Below, piece after piece: positions 33,636-42,547 of a DNA stretch of 64,000 bases; position 1 is the first letter of the stretch, and each line of letters opens with the position of its first letter. Source of the DNA: Paenibacillus sp. SYP-B3998 (lineage in GTDB: Bacteria > Bacillota > Bacilli > Paenibacillales > NBRC-103111); assembly GCF_010820665.1 (NCBI RefSeq), contig NZ_JAAIKC010000007.1:62001-126000 (forward strand). The letters are read 5' to 3'. A model generated the notes under the pieces. That model worked only from the letters and a program-made list of their open reading frames with translations. It was not told the origin of the DNA and searched no databases. Position numbers and translations under genes: made by a program.

Positions 33636-34029
33636 CTTGAAAGAAGTTCAAAGAAGAAAGATAGCCCTCTGAAATGAAATGGTAACCTTCCTCTGGAAGC
33701 TGCGACACCTAAAAAAATGGCTCTAAACCGTCAGCTCAAAAGCGTACTACGGGGCCCCTCCAACCAAAAGTTTTCCCGAAAAATTGATATGTTCGATATC
33801 GGTGGTTGTGGTTGTTTCGTTCAATTTTAAATACCCGTATGGATTCGGGAACTAATTGGTCTGGGGCAACGTGGGAATAGCGAAGTCAAGCTTTCCGCAT
33901 AATCGATCAATGTAGGCAACCATTATCTGAAATTGGCTCAAGAGAAAGGTTGGAATTCGGTTCTACCGTCAGAAATAGGTTCAGACATAAATTTGTACCT
34001 TAAATTATTTAAATGGAGGGCAAGAAGAT
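33636..34029. other. Gene-free stretch after repeat copy B
   Basis: About 390 bases with frequent stops in all frames. No RNA structure or remnant protein could be recognised. It may be decayed accessory DNA. Confidence 0.4.
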
Positions 34030-34290
34030 ATGGACAAAAAAATGAATACATGTACATGCTCTGTAGAATTTCATTTTACAGATGGGGAAATTTCATTGGT
34101 TGAATCAGGGTTTCGAAAATATCATTCGTGGACATTTGAACATCAAGACAACGTATGGGAACGTTCAGGTGGTCCAGCACTCGATGATATTGAACAGGCT
34201 GTAGAACAATTTGCTTCGGAATTGGGGATGCTGCCCATAGAAGCAGTAGGCATTTTCTTTTTAACATTGATCGACCGTTACAGAGCCTAA
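34030..34290 (+). CDS. Small hypothetical protein
   Basis: 86 residues, acidic. It begins MDKKMNTCTCSVEFHFTDGEIS and contains hydrophobic-acidic helices (LDDIEQAVEQFASELGMLP). No recognised domain. The ATG has GGAGGG nine bases upstream, good evidence for translation. An AGCGGCC/GGCCGCT hairpin follows at about 34346-34368 but lacks a T-run. First of three small orphan ORFs in the accessory-looking region. Confidence 0.5.
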   Translation: MDKKMNTCTCSVEFHFTDGEISLVESGFRKYHSWTFEHQDNVWERSGGPALDDIEQAVEQFASELGMLPIEAVGIFFLTLIDRYRA

Positions 34291-34388
34291 TCAATAATGG
34301 ATTTACACCTAAAAGAATTCTGGGACAACTCGTCCAAAATGACGATAAGAGCGGCCTTACATGGCCGCTGTATATACTAAAGGATCAG

Positions 34389-34592
34389 ATGATAACAATG
34401 AGTAGAACTTTTAAAAGCCATGTAGCTTCACACTTCGAAGACAATGTTATTTCTATTTTATGCGCAATAATCGATCAACGAGTAGAGCAGAAAATGTCCC
34501 ATTATCAGCTTAGATACAGATTACTCGGAATCGTCGCATCCAAGTTAAAACAAAATGATTCATCTAATAGCGCGGTTAGGGGAAATCTATGA
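34389..34592 (+). CDS. Small hypothetical protein
   Basis: 67 residues, basic (SHYQLRYRLLGIVASKLKQND), no recognised domain. AAAGGATCAG before the start is a moderate ribosome site; ATG 34398 is an alternative start. Its 3' end overlaps the next ORF by 38 bases, suggesting translational coupling if both are real. Confidence 0.35.
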   Translation: MITMSRTFKSHVASHFEDNVISILCAIIDQRVEQKMSHYQLRYRLLGIVASKLKQNDSSNSAVRGNL

Positions 34593-34926
34593 TTTCATTT
34601 ATCAGGGTTTAAAGAATCAAAAAGAGACACGGAAGTATCTTTTCTGCATTCACGAAAATGGAGCAGAATTTGTTATTGATTTGTACAACAATATTCTATT
34701 TTGGGATACTGGAGGATTCGAACGGAAAGGTACTCTAGAACTAACAGTTACAATTTATCAAAATGAAATTGTGCGTTCCCTTGTAGGAGTGACGGGTTAT
34801 CACAAATCTGGCACATCAAATTGTTCCCCGGCAATCCTATTTGATTCAATCATTTCTTGTGATGATGAAGAAACATTAAAAAAGCTATATACAGTGACGG
34901 ACGAGGAAAAAAGATTTTTTAATTGA
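34555..34926 (+). CDS. Hypothetical protein, possibly immunity-like
   Basis: 123 residues, mixed alpha/beta by eye (KYLFCIHENGAEFVIDLYNN, TLELTVTIYQNEIVRSLVGVTG), cytoplasmic. The sequence looks protein-like, but no family is recognised. There is no clear ribosome site before ATG 34555, so it may depend on translation of the overlapping upstream ORF. Small proteins of this kind often accompany polymorphic toxin systems; nothing here proves that. Confidence 0.45.
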   Translation: MIHLIARLGEIYDFIYQGLKNQKETRKYLFCIHENGAEFVIDLYNNILFWDTGGFERKGTLELTVTIYQNEIVRSLVGVTGYHKSGTSNCSPAILFDSIISCDDEETLKKLYTVTDEEKRFFN

Positions 34927-34973
34927 AGGAAGGAAATCTTAAAAACGGAATGATGATCGGAGAGCTGTTAGGT

Positions 34974-35002
34974 AGCTGCGATAGTGTGGTCGCAGCTTTT
35001 TG
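34974..35002 (+). terminator. Terminator of the small-ORF region
   Basis: AGCTGCGA/TCGCAGCT 8-bp perfect stem, 8-base loop, five T. Confidence 0.85.
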
Positions 35003-35078
35003 CGTATTACATTTTTGTCCTTAGATGAAAAAGCAAGGGGGGTAATATAAGCGTTTTAAATTGCATGCAAATTAATTG

Positions 35079-35107
35079 TTGACAATAATATTTCGAATTG
35101 ATATGAT
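35079..35107 (+). promoter_or_regulatory. Sigma-A promoter of the trxB operon
   Basis: TTGACA at 35079-35084 and TATGAT at 35102-35107 with a 17-base spacer. A 10-bp palindrome, TTGCATGCAA at 35061-35070, lies just upstream. The leader to the trxB start is about 140 bases and has a TGAGTT/AACTCA hairpin near 35174-35205, matching no riboswitch I know. Confidence 0.8.
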
Positions 35108-35250
35108 TTACGCATAAAGTTTGATAACAATTAAATTTGAATAAATTAAATTTTGAGTGAAAACAAATGGGCTGAGTTTACAATCATCGTCGTGATGGAA
35201 CTCATCTAAATGGTGTACAGAAGATATGGAGAATTAAAGGAGGAGATCGT

Positions 35251-36186
35251 ATGCATCAGAAAGCAGTCATTATTGGAACGGGCCCTGCGGGACTAACCGC
35301 CGCTATTTACTTGGCTCGGGCTAGCCTATCCCCTTTAGTTATTGAAGGCATTCAACCTGGAGGACAGCTAACTACAACTACGGAAGTAGATAATTTCCCA
35401 GGCTTCCCTGATGGAATAACAGGACCGGAGCTTATGGACAACATGCGTAAGCAAGCCTTGCGATTCGGTGCTAACATTCTCTCCGGACGTGTTACGCAGG
35501 TTGATTTATCGAAACGTCCCTTTACCTTGTTTGTGGAGGGAGGGGACGAGATCACAGCCGACTCTGTCATTATTTCTACAGGGGCAACTGCAAAGAAGCT
35601 GGGGATTACGGGTGAAATCGAAAATATAGGCAAAGGTGTTAGCACCTGTGCAACTTGTGATGGCTTCTTCTTCAGAAACAAAAAAATTATCGTCGTCGGT
35701 GGGGGCGATACCGCGATGGAGGAAGCACAGTTTTTGACGAGATTCGCTTCTGAAGTGCGGGTCGTGCATCGGAGAGCTCAGTTGAAGGCATCGAAAATTA
35801 TGCAAGATCATGCTCGAAGCAATCCGAAAATCGCATGGAGTTTGAACCAAACGCCGCTAGAAGTAACAGCGGGCCCGAATGGGGTGAACGGCCTGAAGGT
35901 GCTCAATAATGAAACTGGCGAGACTGAGCTGCTTGAAGCTGACGGTATTTTCCTAGCAATCGGCCATCAACCGAACACGGCTTTTCTCAACGGACAGCTG
36001 CCAACAGATGAGCAAGGCTACCTGTACGTTCAACCAGGGACCTCACAAACGGCTATACCGGGCGTGTTTGCTTGTGGGGATGTACAGGACCGAATATATC
36101 GTCAAGCGATCACATCTGCCGGAAGCGGTTGTATGGCGGCGCTAGATTGTGAAAGATTTCTGTCTGAACACGATATTAATGAATAA
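35251..36186 (+). CDS. trxB: Thioredoxin reductase-like flavoprotein
   Basis: 311 residues, typical for low-molecular-weight thioredoxin reductases. FAD loop GTGPAG is at 9-14, the redox-active CATC at 133-136 (in STCATCDGFF), the NADPH loop GGGDTAMEEA near 152, and ACGDVQDRIYRQAITSAGSGCMAA in the C-terminal FAD region. It transfers electrons from NADPH to thioredoxin. RBS AAAGGAGGAG precedes the ATG. First gene of trxB-trxA-tpx, with 13 bases to trxA. Confidence 0.93.
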   Translation: MHQKAVIIGTGPAGLTAAIYLARASLSPLVIEGIQPGGQLTTTTEVDNFPGFPDGITGPELMDNMRKQALRFGANILSGRVTQVDLSKRPFTLFVEGGDEITADSVIISTGATAKKLGITGEIENIGKGVSTCATCDGFFFRNKKIIVVGGGDTAMEEAQFLTRFASEVRVVHRRAQLKASKIMQDHARSNPKIAWSLNQTPLEVTAGPNGVNGLKVLNNETGETELLEADGIFLAIGHQPNTAFLNGQLPTDEQGYLYVQPGTSQTAIPGVFACGDVQDRIYRQAITSAGSGCMAALDCERFLSEHDINE

Positions 36187-36199
36187 GGAGGAATGGCAT

Positions 36200-36517
36200 A
36201 TGTCCGTTAAACATGTATCCGATACTAATTTCCATCAAGAGGTAGAAACACAAGCTGGTACAGTGCTGCTAGACTTTTGGGCCCCTTGGTGTGGGCCTTG
36301 TAAAATGCTTTCCCCTGTGCTTGATGAATTGGCAGCAGAAATCGGCAACTCGGCCAAGGTTGTTAAAGTGAATGTAGATGATAATCCCGAATCCGCAGCT
36401 AAATATGGCGTGATGAGCATACCGACGCTGCTCGTCTTTAAAGAGGGGCAAGTGGTCAAACAAATGACCGGTTTCCAATCGAAGGAACAGCTCAAAATAG
36501 CTATTGAGCATGCCTGA
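36200..36517 (+). CDS. trxA: Thioredoxin
   Basis: 105 residues, the standard length. The active site WCGPC has cysteines at 31 and 34 (DFWAPWCGPCKML), with the cis-proline segment GVMSIPTLLVFKEG. ATG 36200 follows AAGGAGG; the frame opening at 36149 overlaps trxB and is not used. It receives electrons from the reductase encoded just upstream and should feed the thiol peroxidase encoded next. Confidence 0.95.
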   Translation: MSVKHVSDTNFHQEVETQAGTVLLDFWAPWCGPCKMLSPVLDELAAEIGNSAKVVKVNVDDNPESAAKYGVMSIPTLLVFKEGQVVKQMTGFQSKEQLKIAIEHA

Positions 36518-36569
36518 TATCACATTGTATATAAAAGGTAACTCATAAAAGTTAATGGAGGTTTTTAAC

Positions 36570-37088
36570 ATGGCACAAGAACGTACGGGCGTAGCGACTT
36601 TAGGCGGACAACCGATTACACTCATAGGTCCTGAATTGAAGGTTGGCGATCAAGCGCCGAATTTCACAATCAATAAGGATTTGATGACAGAGGTTAGTCT
36701 CTCCGATTATGACGGCAAAGTAAAGCTGATCTCAGTCGTTCCTTCTTTAGATACGGGGACCTGCGACGCGCAGACACGCCGTTTCAATGTAGAAGCAGAT
36801 AAATTAGGCGGCGATGTTGTGATTCTTACGATTTCCGTGGATCTCCCATTTGCGCAGAGCCGTTTTTGCTCAATTGCCGGAATCGATAGAGTCATTGCTC
36901 TTTCTGATTATAAACATCGCGCTTTCGGTGAGGCCTATGGCGTCTTAATTAAAGAGGTTCAGCTAGATCAACGCGCAATCTTCGTTTTGGATGCTAATAA
37001 CACCGTTAGATACGTTGAGTATTTGACGGAAATGAGTGAACATCCGAACTACGATAAGGCTTTGGCCGCTTTAAAGGAACTGGTATAA
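36570..37088 (+). CDS. tpx: Thiol peroxidase
   Basis: 172 residues, Tpx subgroup of peroxiredoxins. The peroxidatic cysteine is C65 in PSLDTGTCDAQTRRFN and the resolving cysteine C100 in PFAQSRFCSIAGI, the atypical 2-Cys arrangement. The active-site loop has G-T in place of the usual P-V next to the cysteine, a mild variation. ATG 36570 has GGAGG eight bases upstream. It reduces peroxides using the neighbouring thioredoxin; the operon thus holds the whole electron chain from NADPH to peroxide. Confidence 0.94.
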   Translation: MAQERTGVATLGGQPITLIGPELKVGDQAPNFTINKDLMTEVSLSDYDGKVKLISVVPSLDTGTCDAQTRRFNVEADKLGGDVVILTISVDLPFAQSRFCSIAGIDRVIALSDYKHRAFGEAYGVLIKEVQLDQRAIFVLDANNTVRYVEYLTEMSEHPNYDKALAALKELV

Positions 37089-37111
37089 AAATGCGCTGGA
37101 CTTCGTGCATA

Positions 37112-37159
37112 AAATAAACCTTCAAATCCACTTTTACTAGTGGATTTAAAGGTTTATTT
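37112..37159 (+). terminator. Terminator of the trxB-trxA-tpx operon
   Basis: Long stem AAATAAACCTT...AAGGTTTATTT enclosing AATCCACT/AGTGGATT. It belongs to the shared-core hairpin family (CCACTT...AGTGG). Confidence 0.85.
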
Positions 37160-37316
37160 GCGTAAAATTTGGGACTCTCTCTTTCATGCCAACACTTACG
37201 GGACAGCCCTTCGTTTTCTCGTGCTATGTTTACACGGAAGTGCTTGCAATAGATTGAAGCATCCTGACGGCTGTTTCCCGCTTGCGGTGAGCATGACAGT
37301 AGGTTTGGGGCTGCTG

Positions 37317-37466
37317 TTAATAGTTAAAAGGAGGTTCTGACTGCCATAACATCATGATGACGGAGGTGCCACTGTTCAGTGGACGCAGCACACAAATGGC
37401 AACGAATTCTGGCTCTTCTTCGACATTGCGTGCATGGCTGAGCGCGCAATCAGCCGGCGTCCGTGG
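37317..37466 (-). pseudogene. Possible gene remnant in frame after the helicase stop (ABM-like)
   Basis: Directly after the TAG of the helicase gene, and in the same frame, 49 sense codons are open on the minus strand to a TAA. They include EEPEFVAICVLRPLNSGT and VIMMLWQSE, which recall the antibiotic-biosynthesis-monooxygenase fold (PGFxxxxVLRP...WESE). No start codon lies before this segment. It could be a decayed gene joined to the helicase end, or a chance frame. Confidence 0.3.
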
Positions 37467-39782
37467 CTAGATCAGTTTGCTGCCCTTCGTCATAGGCCTG
37501 CGGCATAAGGGGCATTCTTTGGAAGCTCGCTGCGCTTCCTGCGGCGACGAGATGCGCGCCCAAGCGTTGCAGCCATCGCTTGGACAGATCCAGGCCGCGA
37601 CCCGCTCGGTGGTCGCGGGTCTTGGTTTAAAAGAAGCAGCTTTGCCAGCTGCTGCCGGTCGGACTGAGACAGCAGCGCTCACGCGGCTGTCTGGTTTAGC
37701 CCTGTTGTCCGTGCCCGGCTGAGGGAACGCGGACACGAGAAAGCGGGAAAGCTCCGCCTTCTTCCCGCGAAAGTATGCAGGCGAGCTGATCAGCAGCTCG
37801 GACTTGGCTCTCGTGACGGCGACGTAAGCGAGTCGCCGTTCTTCTTCTAGCGCTGCGGGCGCTTTATCGCGCCCGGTTGCAGCAACCATCCGGACATCGT
37901 CCAGATGGTTCGCGTCTAGTGCCGAGCTGTGCGGCATGTTGCCCTCAATGGCACAGAGTAAATAAACGATGGGGAATTCCAGTCCCTTCGATTTATGGAT
38001 CGTCATGAGGGAAATTTTATTTCCGGCATGTTCTCGTTTGAGCAAGCTCATTTCGGTGCGTTTTTCCGCCACTTCATGGATAAAATAAAGAAACTGCTCG
38101 ATCGTATCGAACCGTTTGGCCGAGGATTCTAACTCGTCTAACGTTTCTTTCAGCATTTCCCGGTGATGCGTCAGCTTGCTGCGCTTGTTCGTTTCCAGAA
38201 AGGCATCATAGAAATCCTTACGTAAGGCTTGAATAGCTTCCACAGGCTTCATGACGGCTAGGGTTTTGATCAGTCGGATACGATTTTTCAGCTTTTCTTT
38301 TTGGAAATCCTTCAAAGGCAAGCCGAGTAAATGAATGAGGGGCCATTTTTTAGCTTGAATGGCTTCCTGATCCTGAATGATTCTTATTCCCTGCTCACGT
38401 CCGATATATAACGAAGGGAGAATTCCCTCTATGGCTTCGAAATTACGCCGTTCTTGGGCGATGCGAAGGTGATCGATAATCGGCTTGACCATCCATTGCT
38501 CATAGAATGAATCATTGCTTCCGTAATCAACAAACGGCAAGTTATGCAGGATCAACTGTTCGATAATGGCTCGACTGTTGCTGGCTGTTCGATAGAGTAC
38601 TGCTAAGTCTCCATAGCTGTACTCACCTGTATTTACCTTATTTCGCAAATCAGTAATTAACCAATCTGCTTCGTCATCACTGCTCAGTGGGCGGATGTAT
38701 TGTGGTTTGATCTCGCTTTTCTTGGTGGCAAGCAAGGTTTTATTTTTCCGGTGTACATTATGTCTGATAATGGCGTTGCCTAGACCGACAATGCTTGAAG
38801 TGGACCGATAGTTGATATCGAGCGTAACCGTTTTGGCTTGAGGATACTGTTCATGAAACTGTAAAATGAATTCATTACGGGCACCGTTAAACGAATAGAT
38901 GGTCTGGTCATCGTCGCCGACAACCATCAAGTTTTCGTGCTGCTGCACAATCATTTTAATAATTTCATACTGTACCGTATTCGTGTCTTGAAATTCATCG
39001 ACGCTGATATAAGCGAATTTGCGTTGCAGGGAGCGTAGGACGTCCTTATCTTGCTGTAAGAGGTCATAGGCTATGAGTAAAATATCGTCGAAATCAATTT
39101 TATGCTGCTCTAATTTCCACTGCTCATATTGCGCGAAAATGCGCTTTAATTCCTGCTCATCCTCCGTTTTTTCAGGAAGATCGTCGACTCGGATCAATTG
39201 CATTTTGTATGAGGAAAGCAAGGAGATCAGCACCTCAGGCTGATAGGTGTCTTGCAGACCCATACCGAGCAGGATACGCTTGATAACGATTTGCTGGTAA
39301 CGGCCATCGCTCAAAATTTCTTGATCCATGCCATTCATTCTGATTATGCGTAAACAAAAAGCATGGAACGTTCGCACCTGAATCGTATTGGATATGCCAC
39401 TATCCAGGCTGGGCATCAGCGTCAGACGTTCTCGCATTTCTTCGGCTGCTTTTTTGGAAAAGGTAATCAGCAGCAAATTCCCCGGATGAACCCGGTGGAC
39501 AATTAGCAAATAGGCGACTCGGCAGACGAGGACCGTCGTTTTCCCTGAACCAGCTCCGGCCAAAGTAAGATGAGGTCCTTTGAAATGACGCACAGCCTCT
39601 ACCTGGGGTTTATTTAATAGAATGCCTTGCTGCTCCAAATCACGGAAGAAGAAAGCGTCGCTTTCTGCATTGGACACGAAGTCAGGGCTTGTCGTTAATT
39701 CGGCCATGCGGGCATGCGGGATGGTCGGATTCGAAGTAAGCTTGGAACCGAACGGAGTCGGGTAAATAGTAGGAGTATTCAC
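37467..39782 (-). CDS. UvrD/Rep-family ATP-dependent DNA helicase
   Basis: 771 residues, superfamily 1A helicase. Motif I GAGSGKTTVLVCR, motif II DEFQDTN, motif III VGDDDQTIYSFNGA, motif IV region YRSTSSIVGL, motif V SLMTIHKSKGLEFPIVYL, and motif VI RRLAYVAVTRAKSELLIS are all present. After a disordered Pro/Ala/Arg region, the C-terminus has CPSDGC...CPLC, a likely zinc ribbon that standard PcrA lacks. Start is GTG 39782 with an AGGTGAT site. It probably acts in DNA repair or recombination, as an accessory PcrA paralogue. The 3' third is more GC-rich than the rest. Confidence 0.9.
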   Translation of the reverse strand: MNTPTIYPTPFGSKLTSNPTIPHARMAELTTSPDFVSNAESDAFFFRDLEQQGILLNKPQVEAVRHFKGPHLTLAGAGSGKTTVLVCRVAYLLIVHRVHPGNLLLITFSKKAAEEMRERLTLMPSLDSGISNTIQVRTFHAFCLRIIRMNGMDQEILSDGRYQQIVIKRILLGMGLQDTYQPEVLISLLSSYKMQLIRVDDLPEKTEDEQELKRIFAQYEQWKLEQHKIDFDDILLIAYDLLQQDKDVLRSLQRKFAYISVDEFQDTNTVQYEIIKMIVQQHENLMVVGDDDQTIYSFNGARNEFILQFHEQYPQAKTVTLDINYRSTSSIVGLGNAIIRHNVHRKNKTLLATKKSEIKPQYIRPLSSDDEADWLITDLRNKVNTGEYSYGDLAVLYRTASNSRAIIEQLILHNLPFVDYGSNDSFYEQWMVKPIIDHLRIAQERRNFEAIEGILPSLYIGREQGIRIIQDQEAIQAKKWPLIHLLGLPLKDFQKEKLKNRIRLIKTLAVMKPVEAIQALRKDFYDAFLETNKRSKLTHHREMLKETLDELESSAKRFDTIEQFLYFIHEVAEKRTEMSLLKREHAGNKISLMTIHKSKGLEFPIVYLLCAIEGNMPHSSALDANHLDDVRMVAATGRDKAPAALEEERRLAYVAVTRAKSELLISSPAYFRGKKAELSRFLVSAFPQPGTDNRAKPDSRVSAAVSVRPAAAGKAASFKPRPATTERVAAWICPSDGCNAWARISSPQEAQRASKECPLCRRPMTKGSKLI

Positions 39783-39915
39783 ATCATCACCTGTTTCATT
39801 GCGTTACTAGAGTATCCATTCTACCACATTTGCAAAACAAGTAGGGGAATGTCATATTAACAGGGAGTACGATGAAGGGAAGTCATTTTTGCCCAGCGAA
39901 AGGAGATCGGTCTAC

Positions 39916-40737
39916 ATGATCCTGTCTTACTTGAAAGCACTGTGGAATCAATTCCTGCGGCATGATGCGCTAGGGCTTGCTGCGCAGTGCGCCTATTATT
40001 TTCTGTTATCTTTGTTTCCTTTCCTTATCTTCATTATGAGTTTGCTGGGATACCTGCCATTTACCTCAGATGATGTCATTGTGTTGATCAAAGAATATAT
40101 GCCAGGCGCAGTAGCTGGCTGGTTAGAAGAGACACTCGTTAGTCTGATTAGTGTAAAGCGAGGAGGCACTTTGTCCTTCGGGTTGGTGCTATCGTTGGTG
40201 AGTGCTAGCGCGGCGATGAACGCTATCGTACTCGCAGTGAACAAAGCGTACGGGCTTCCTGATCGCAAAAGTTTTATTCACTCGCACCTTTTAGCTGTGA
40301 TGCTAACAATCGGTATGCTGATTGTCATCGTATCCGCGCTGCTCCTAAGCGTATTCGGTCAGTGGATTGGCGTTTGGCTGCATGCGCATGTTCATCTACC
40401 TGCAGCACAAGTCGACGTTTGGAACAACTTTCGATGGATCATCAACTTTATCATTGTCTTTATTGTTTTTATAGGGATCTACTACATCGCACCGAATACT
40501 TGCTTATCTTGCAAAAGCGTGCTGCCAGGCGCGTTGTTCGCGGGAATCGGCTGGCAGGGCACATCGTTAGGCTTCTCGTATTATGTTAATCATTTTACGA
40601 ATTACAGCGCCACCTATGGAAGCCTCGGCGGCATTATCGTATTGATGACTTGGTTATATATATCTGCGCTGATTATTATTGTTGGCGGGGAAATTAATGC
40701 GATGGGTCATGTGCGCAGGCAGTTGAAGAAAACGTAG
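39916..40737 (+). CDS. YihY/BrkB-family inner membrane protein
   Basis: 273 residues with about six transmembrane helices. Family signatures: GLAAQCAYYFLLSLFPFLIFIMSLLGYL at the start, and the central SFGLVLSLVSASAAMNAIVLAVNKAYG; toward the end YSATYGSLGGIIVLMTWLYISALIIIVGGEINA. The family (formerly called ribonuclease BN) is without a settled function; transport of a lipid or ion is suspected. ATG 39916 has AAAGGAG 10 bases upstream; the earlier TTG at 39889 lacks one. Single gene. Confidence 0.92.
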   Translation: MILSYLKALWNQFLRHDALGLAAQCAYYFLLSLFPFLIFIMSLLGYLPFTSDDVIVLIKEYMPGAVAGWLEETLVSLISVKRGGTLSFGLVLSLVSASAAMNAIVLAVNKAYGLPDRKSFIHSHLLAVMLTIGMLIVIVSALLLSVFGQWIGVWLHAHVHLPAAQVDVWNNFRWIINFIIVFIVFIGIYYIAPNTCLSCKSVLPGALFAGIGWQGTSLGFSYYVNHFTNYSATYGSLGGIIVLMTWLYISALIIIVGGEINAMGHVRRQLKKT

Positions 40738-41012
40738 GCGACCGCAAGCATATATGCTCTTGCAATTTAATATACATATTTTACTAGGGTTTTTACGAGG
40801 AGGGTGTCCACGTTGCAGGATGCATGTGTCGCACGTTCTTTGGATGAAGTAAAGTTCTAGTCTCGCGCAATCCTTTCTCCGAGGTAAGCTCATGAAGCTA
40901 GTTTTCCGGGGAGAAACGATCGGGTGCTGCTTGTGTAGTCGGTTTTTCTGGCGGGACTCTATGTAGATGCTTATGAAGTAAGCTTTCTACGAATTCTAAG
41001 GAGGCTGTTAGC

Positions 41013-42533
41013 ATGATTTATGGACAACCAGGGCAACAAGGATCGAAGGTCTCGTTCAAACAGCGGTATGGCAACTTTATTGGAGGTCAATGGGTTGAAC
41101 CGGTCAAAGGGCAGTATTTTGAAAATGTGTCTCCAGTGAACAATCAGATTTTTTGTGAAATTCCTCGTTCCTCAGCAGAGGACATTGAACTAGCGTTGGA
41201 TGCTGCCCATGCAGCCAAAGACGCTTGGGGACGTTCGTCTGTTGTGGAAAGAGCGAGCATATTGAACAAAATTGCTGACCGTATGGAAGCGAATCTGGAA
41301 CTTCTTGCTGTCGCTGAGACGTGGGATAACGGCAAGCCAGTGAGAGAAACGTTGGCCGCCGATGTGCCTCTGGCGATCGACCATTTCCGTTACTTTGCAG
41401 GCTGCATCCGTGCTCAAGAGGGTGGCCTAAGCCAAATCGATAACGATACTGTGGCCTACCATTTTCATGAGCCGCTTGGCGTAGTTGGTCAAATCATCCC
41501 TTGGAATTTCCCGCTGCTCATGGCTACATGGAAGCTCGCTCCTGCACTCGCTGCCGGCAATTGCGTTGTAATTAAGCCAGCGGAGCAAACGCCTGCATCT
41601 ATCCTTGTTTGGTTAGAGCTTGTGGAAGACCTGCTGCCGCCTGGTGTGGTGAATGTTGTAAATGGTTTCGGACTAGAAGCAGGCAAACCACTGGCATCTA
41701 GCAATCGCATTGCGAAGATTGCTTTTACAGGGGAGACGACAACGGGCCGCTTGATTATGCAGTATGCCTCCCAAAACATTATCCCGGTAACACTGGAGTT
41801 GGGTGGCAAATCACCCAATCTGTTCTTTGAAGACGTCATGGCGCAAGATGATGTCTTTTTAGATAAAGCGATTGAGGGCTTCGTCTTGTTCGCGCTCAAT
41901 CAAGGGGAGGTTTGTACATGTCCGTCTCGTGCACTCATTCAGGAATCCATTTATGAAGCCTTTATGGAAAAGGCGTTAAAACGCGTGGCAGCCATCAAGC
42001 AGGGCAATCCACTGGATACGGAGACGATGCTTGGTGCTCAAGTGTCCACTGAGCAGGTGGAGAAAATTTTGAGCTACATGAACATCGGACAACAAGAAGG
42101 AGCAGAATGCTTGATCGGCGGAGGCCGTGCTGCGATGAGCGGAGATATCGCGGAAGGCTACTATATTCAGCCAACGGTGCTTAAAGGTCACAATAAAATG
42201 CGCATTTTCCAAGAGGAAATCTTCGGCCCCGTCGTGTCTGTCACGACGTTCAAAGATCAAGAAGAAGCGCTGGCCATCGCCAACGACACCTTGTACGGTT
42301 TAGGCGCAGGGGTCTGGACGCGCGATACGAACACCGCATACCGTATGGGTCGCTCCATTGAAGCGGGTCGCGTGTGGATCAACTGCTATCATGCCTATCC
42401 AGCTCATGCCGCCTTCGGGGGCTATAAAGTTTCGGGCATCGGCCGAGAGAATCACCGCATGATGCTCGACCACTACCAGCAAACCAAAAACTTACTCGTC
42501 AGCTACAGTCCGAACGCGCTGGGATTCTTCTAA
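41013..42533 (+). CDS. NAD-dependent aldehyde dehydrogenase (acetaldehyde type)
   Basis: 506 residues. The Rossmann part has [22 protein letters not shown] with KPAEQTP. The general-base glutamate is in [11 protein letters not shown]. The catalytic cysteine is in the GEVCTCPSR segment; E in FQEEIFGPV is present. The form [16 protein letters not shown] and the linkage to DUF779 are those of the ExaC/AldA acetaldehyde dehydrogenases. It oxidises aldehydes to acids with NAD(P). AAGGAGG lies 9 bases before the ATG. Two-gene operon with the DUF779 gene 14 bases downstream. Confidence 0.93.
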   Translation: MIYGQPGQQGSKVSFKQRYGNFIGGQWVEPVKGQYFENVSPVNNQIFCEIPRSSAEDIELALDAAHAAKDAWGRSSVVERASILNKIADRMEANLELLAVAETWDNGKPVRETLAADVPLAIDHFRYFAGCIRAQEGGLSQIDNDTVAYHFHEPLGVVGQIIPWNFPLLMATWKLAPALAAGNCVVIKPAEQTPASILVWLELVEDLLPPGVVNVVNGFGLEAGKPLASSNRIAKIAFTGETTTGRLIMQYASQNIIPVTLELGGKSPNLFFEDVMAQDDVFLDKAIEGFVLFALNQGEVCTCPSRALIQESIYEAFMEKALKRVAAIKQGNPLDTETMLGAQVSTEQVEKILSYMNIGQQEGAECLIGGGRAAMSGDIAEGYYIQPTVLKGHNKMRIFQEEIFGPVVSVTTFKDQEEALAIANDTLYGLGAGVWTRDTNTAYRMGRSIEAGRVWINCYHAYPAHAAFGGYKVSGIGRENHRMMLDHYQQTKNLLVSYSPNALGFF

Positions 42534-42547
42534 GAGGCGGGTAAGAT

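Noticed and set aside
35108..35250. Riboswitch in the trxB leader
   Set aside because: The leader has one modest hairpin but none of the conserved cores of known classes.
37140..37340. 66-codon plus-strand ORF after tpx
   Set aside because: Starts inside the terminator stem of the trx operon and has no ribosome site.
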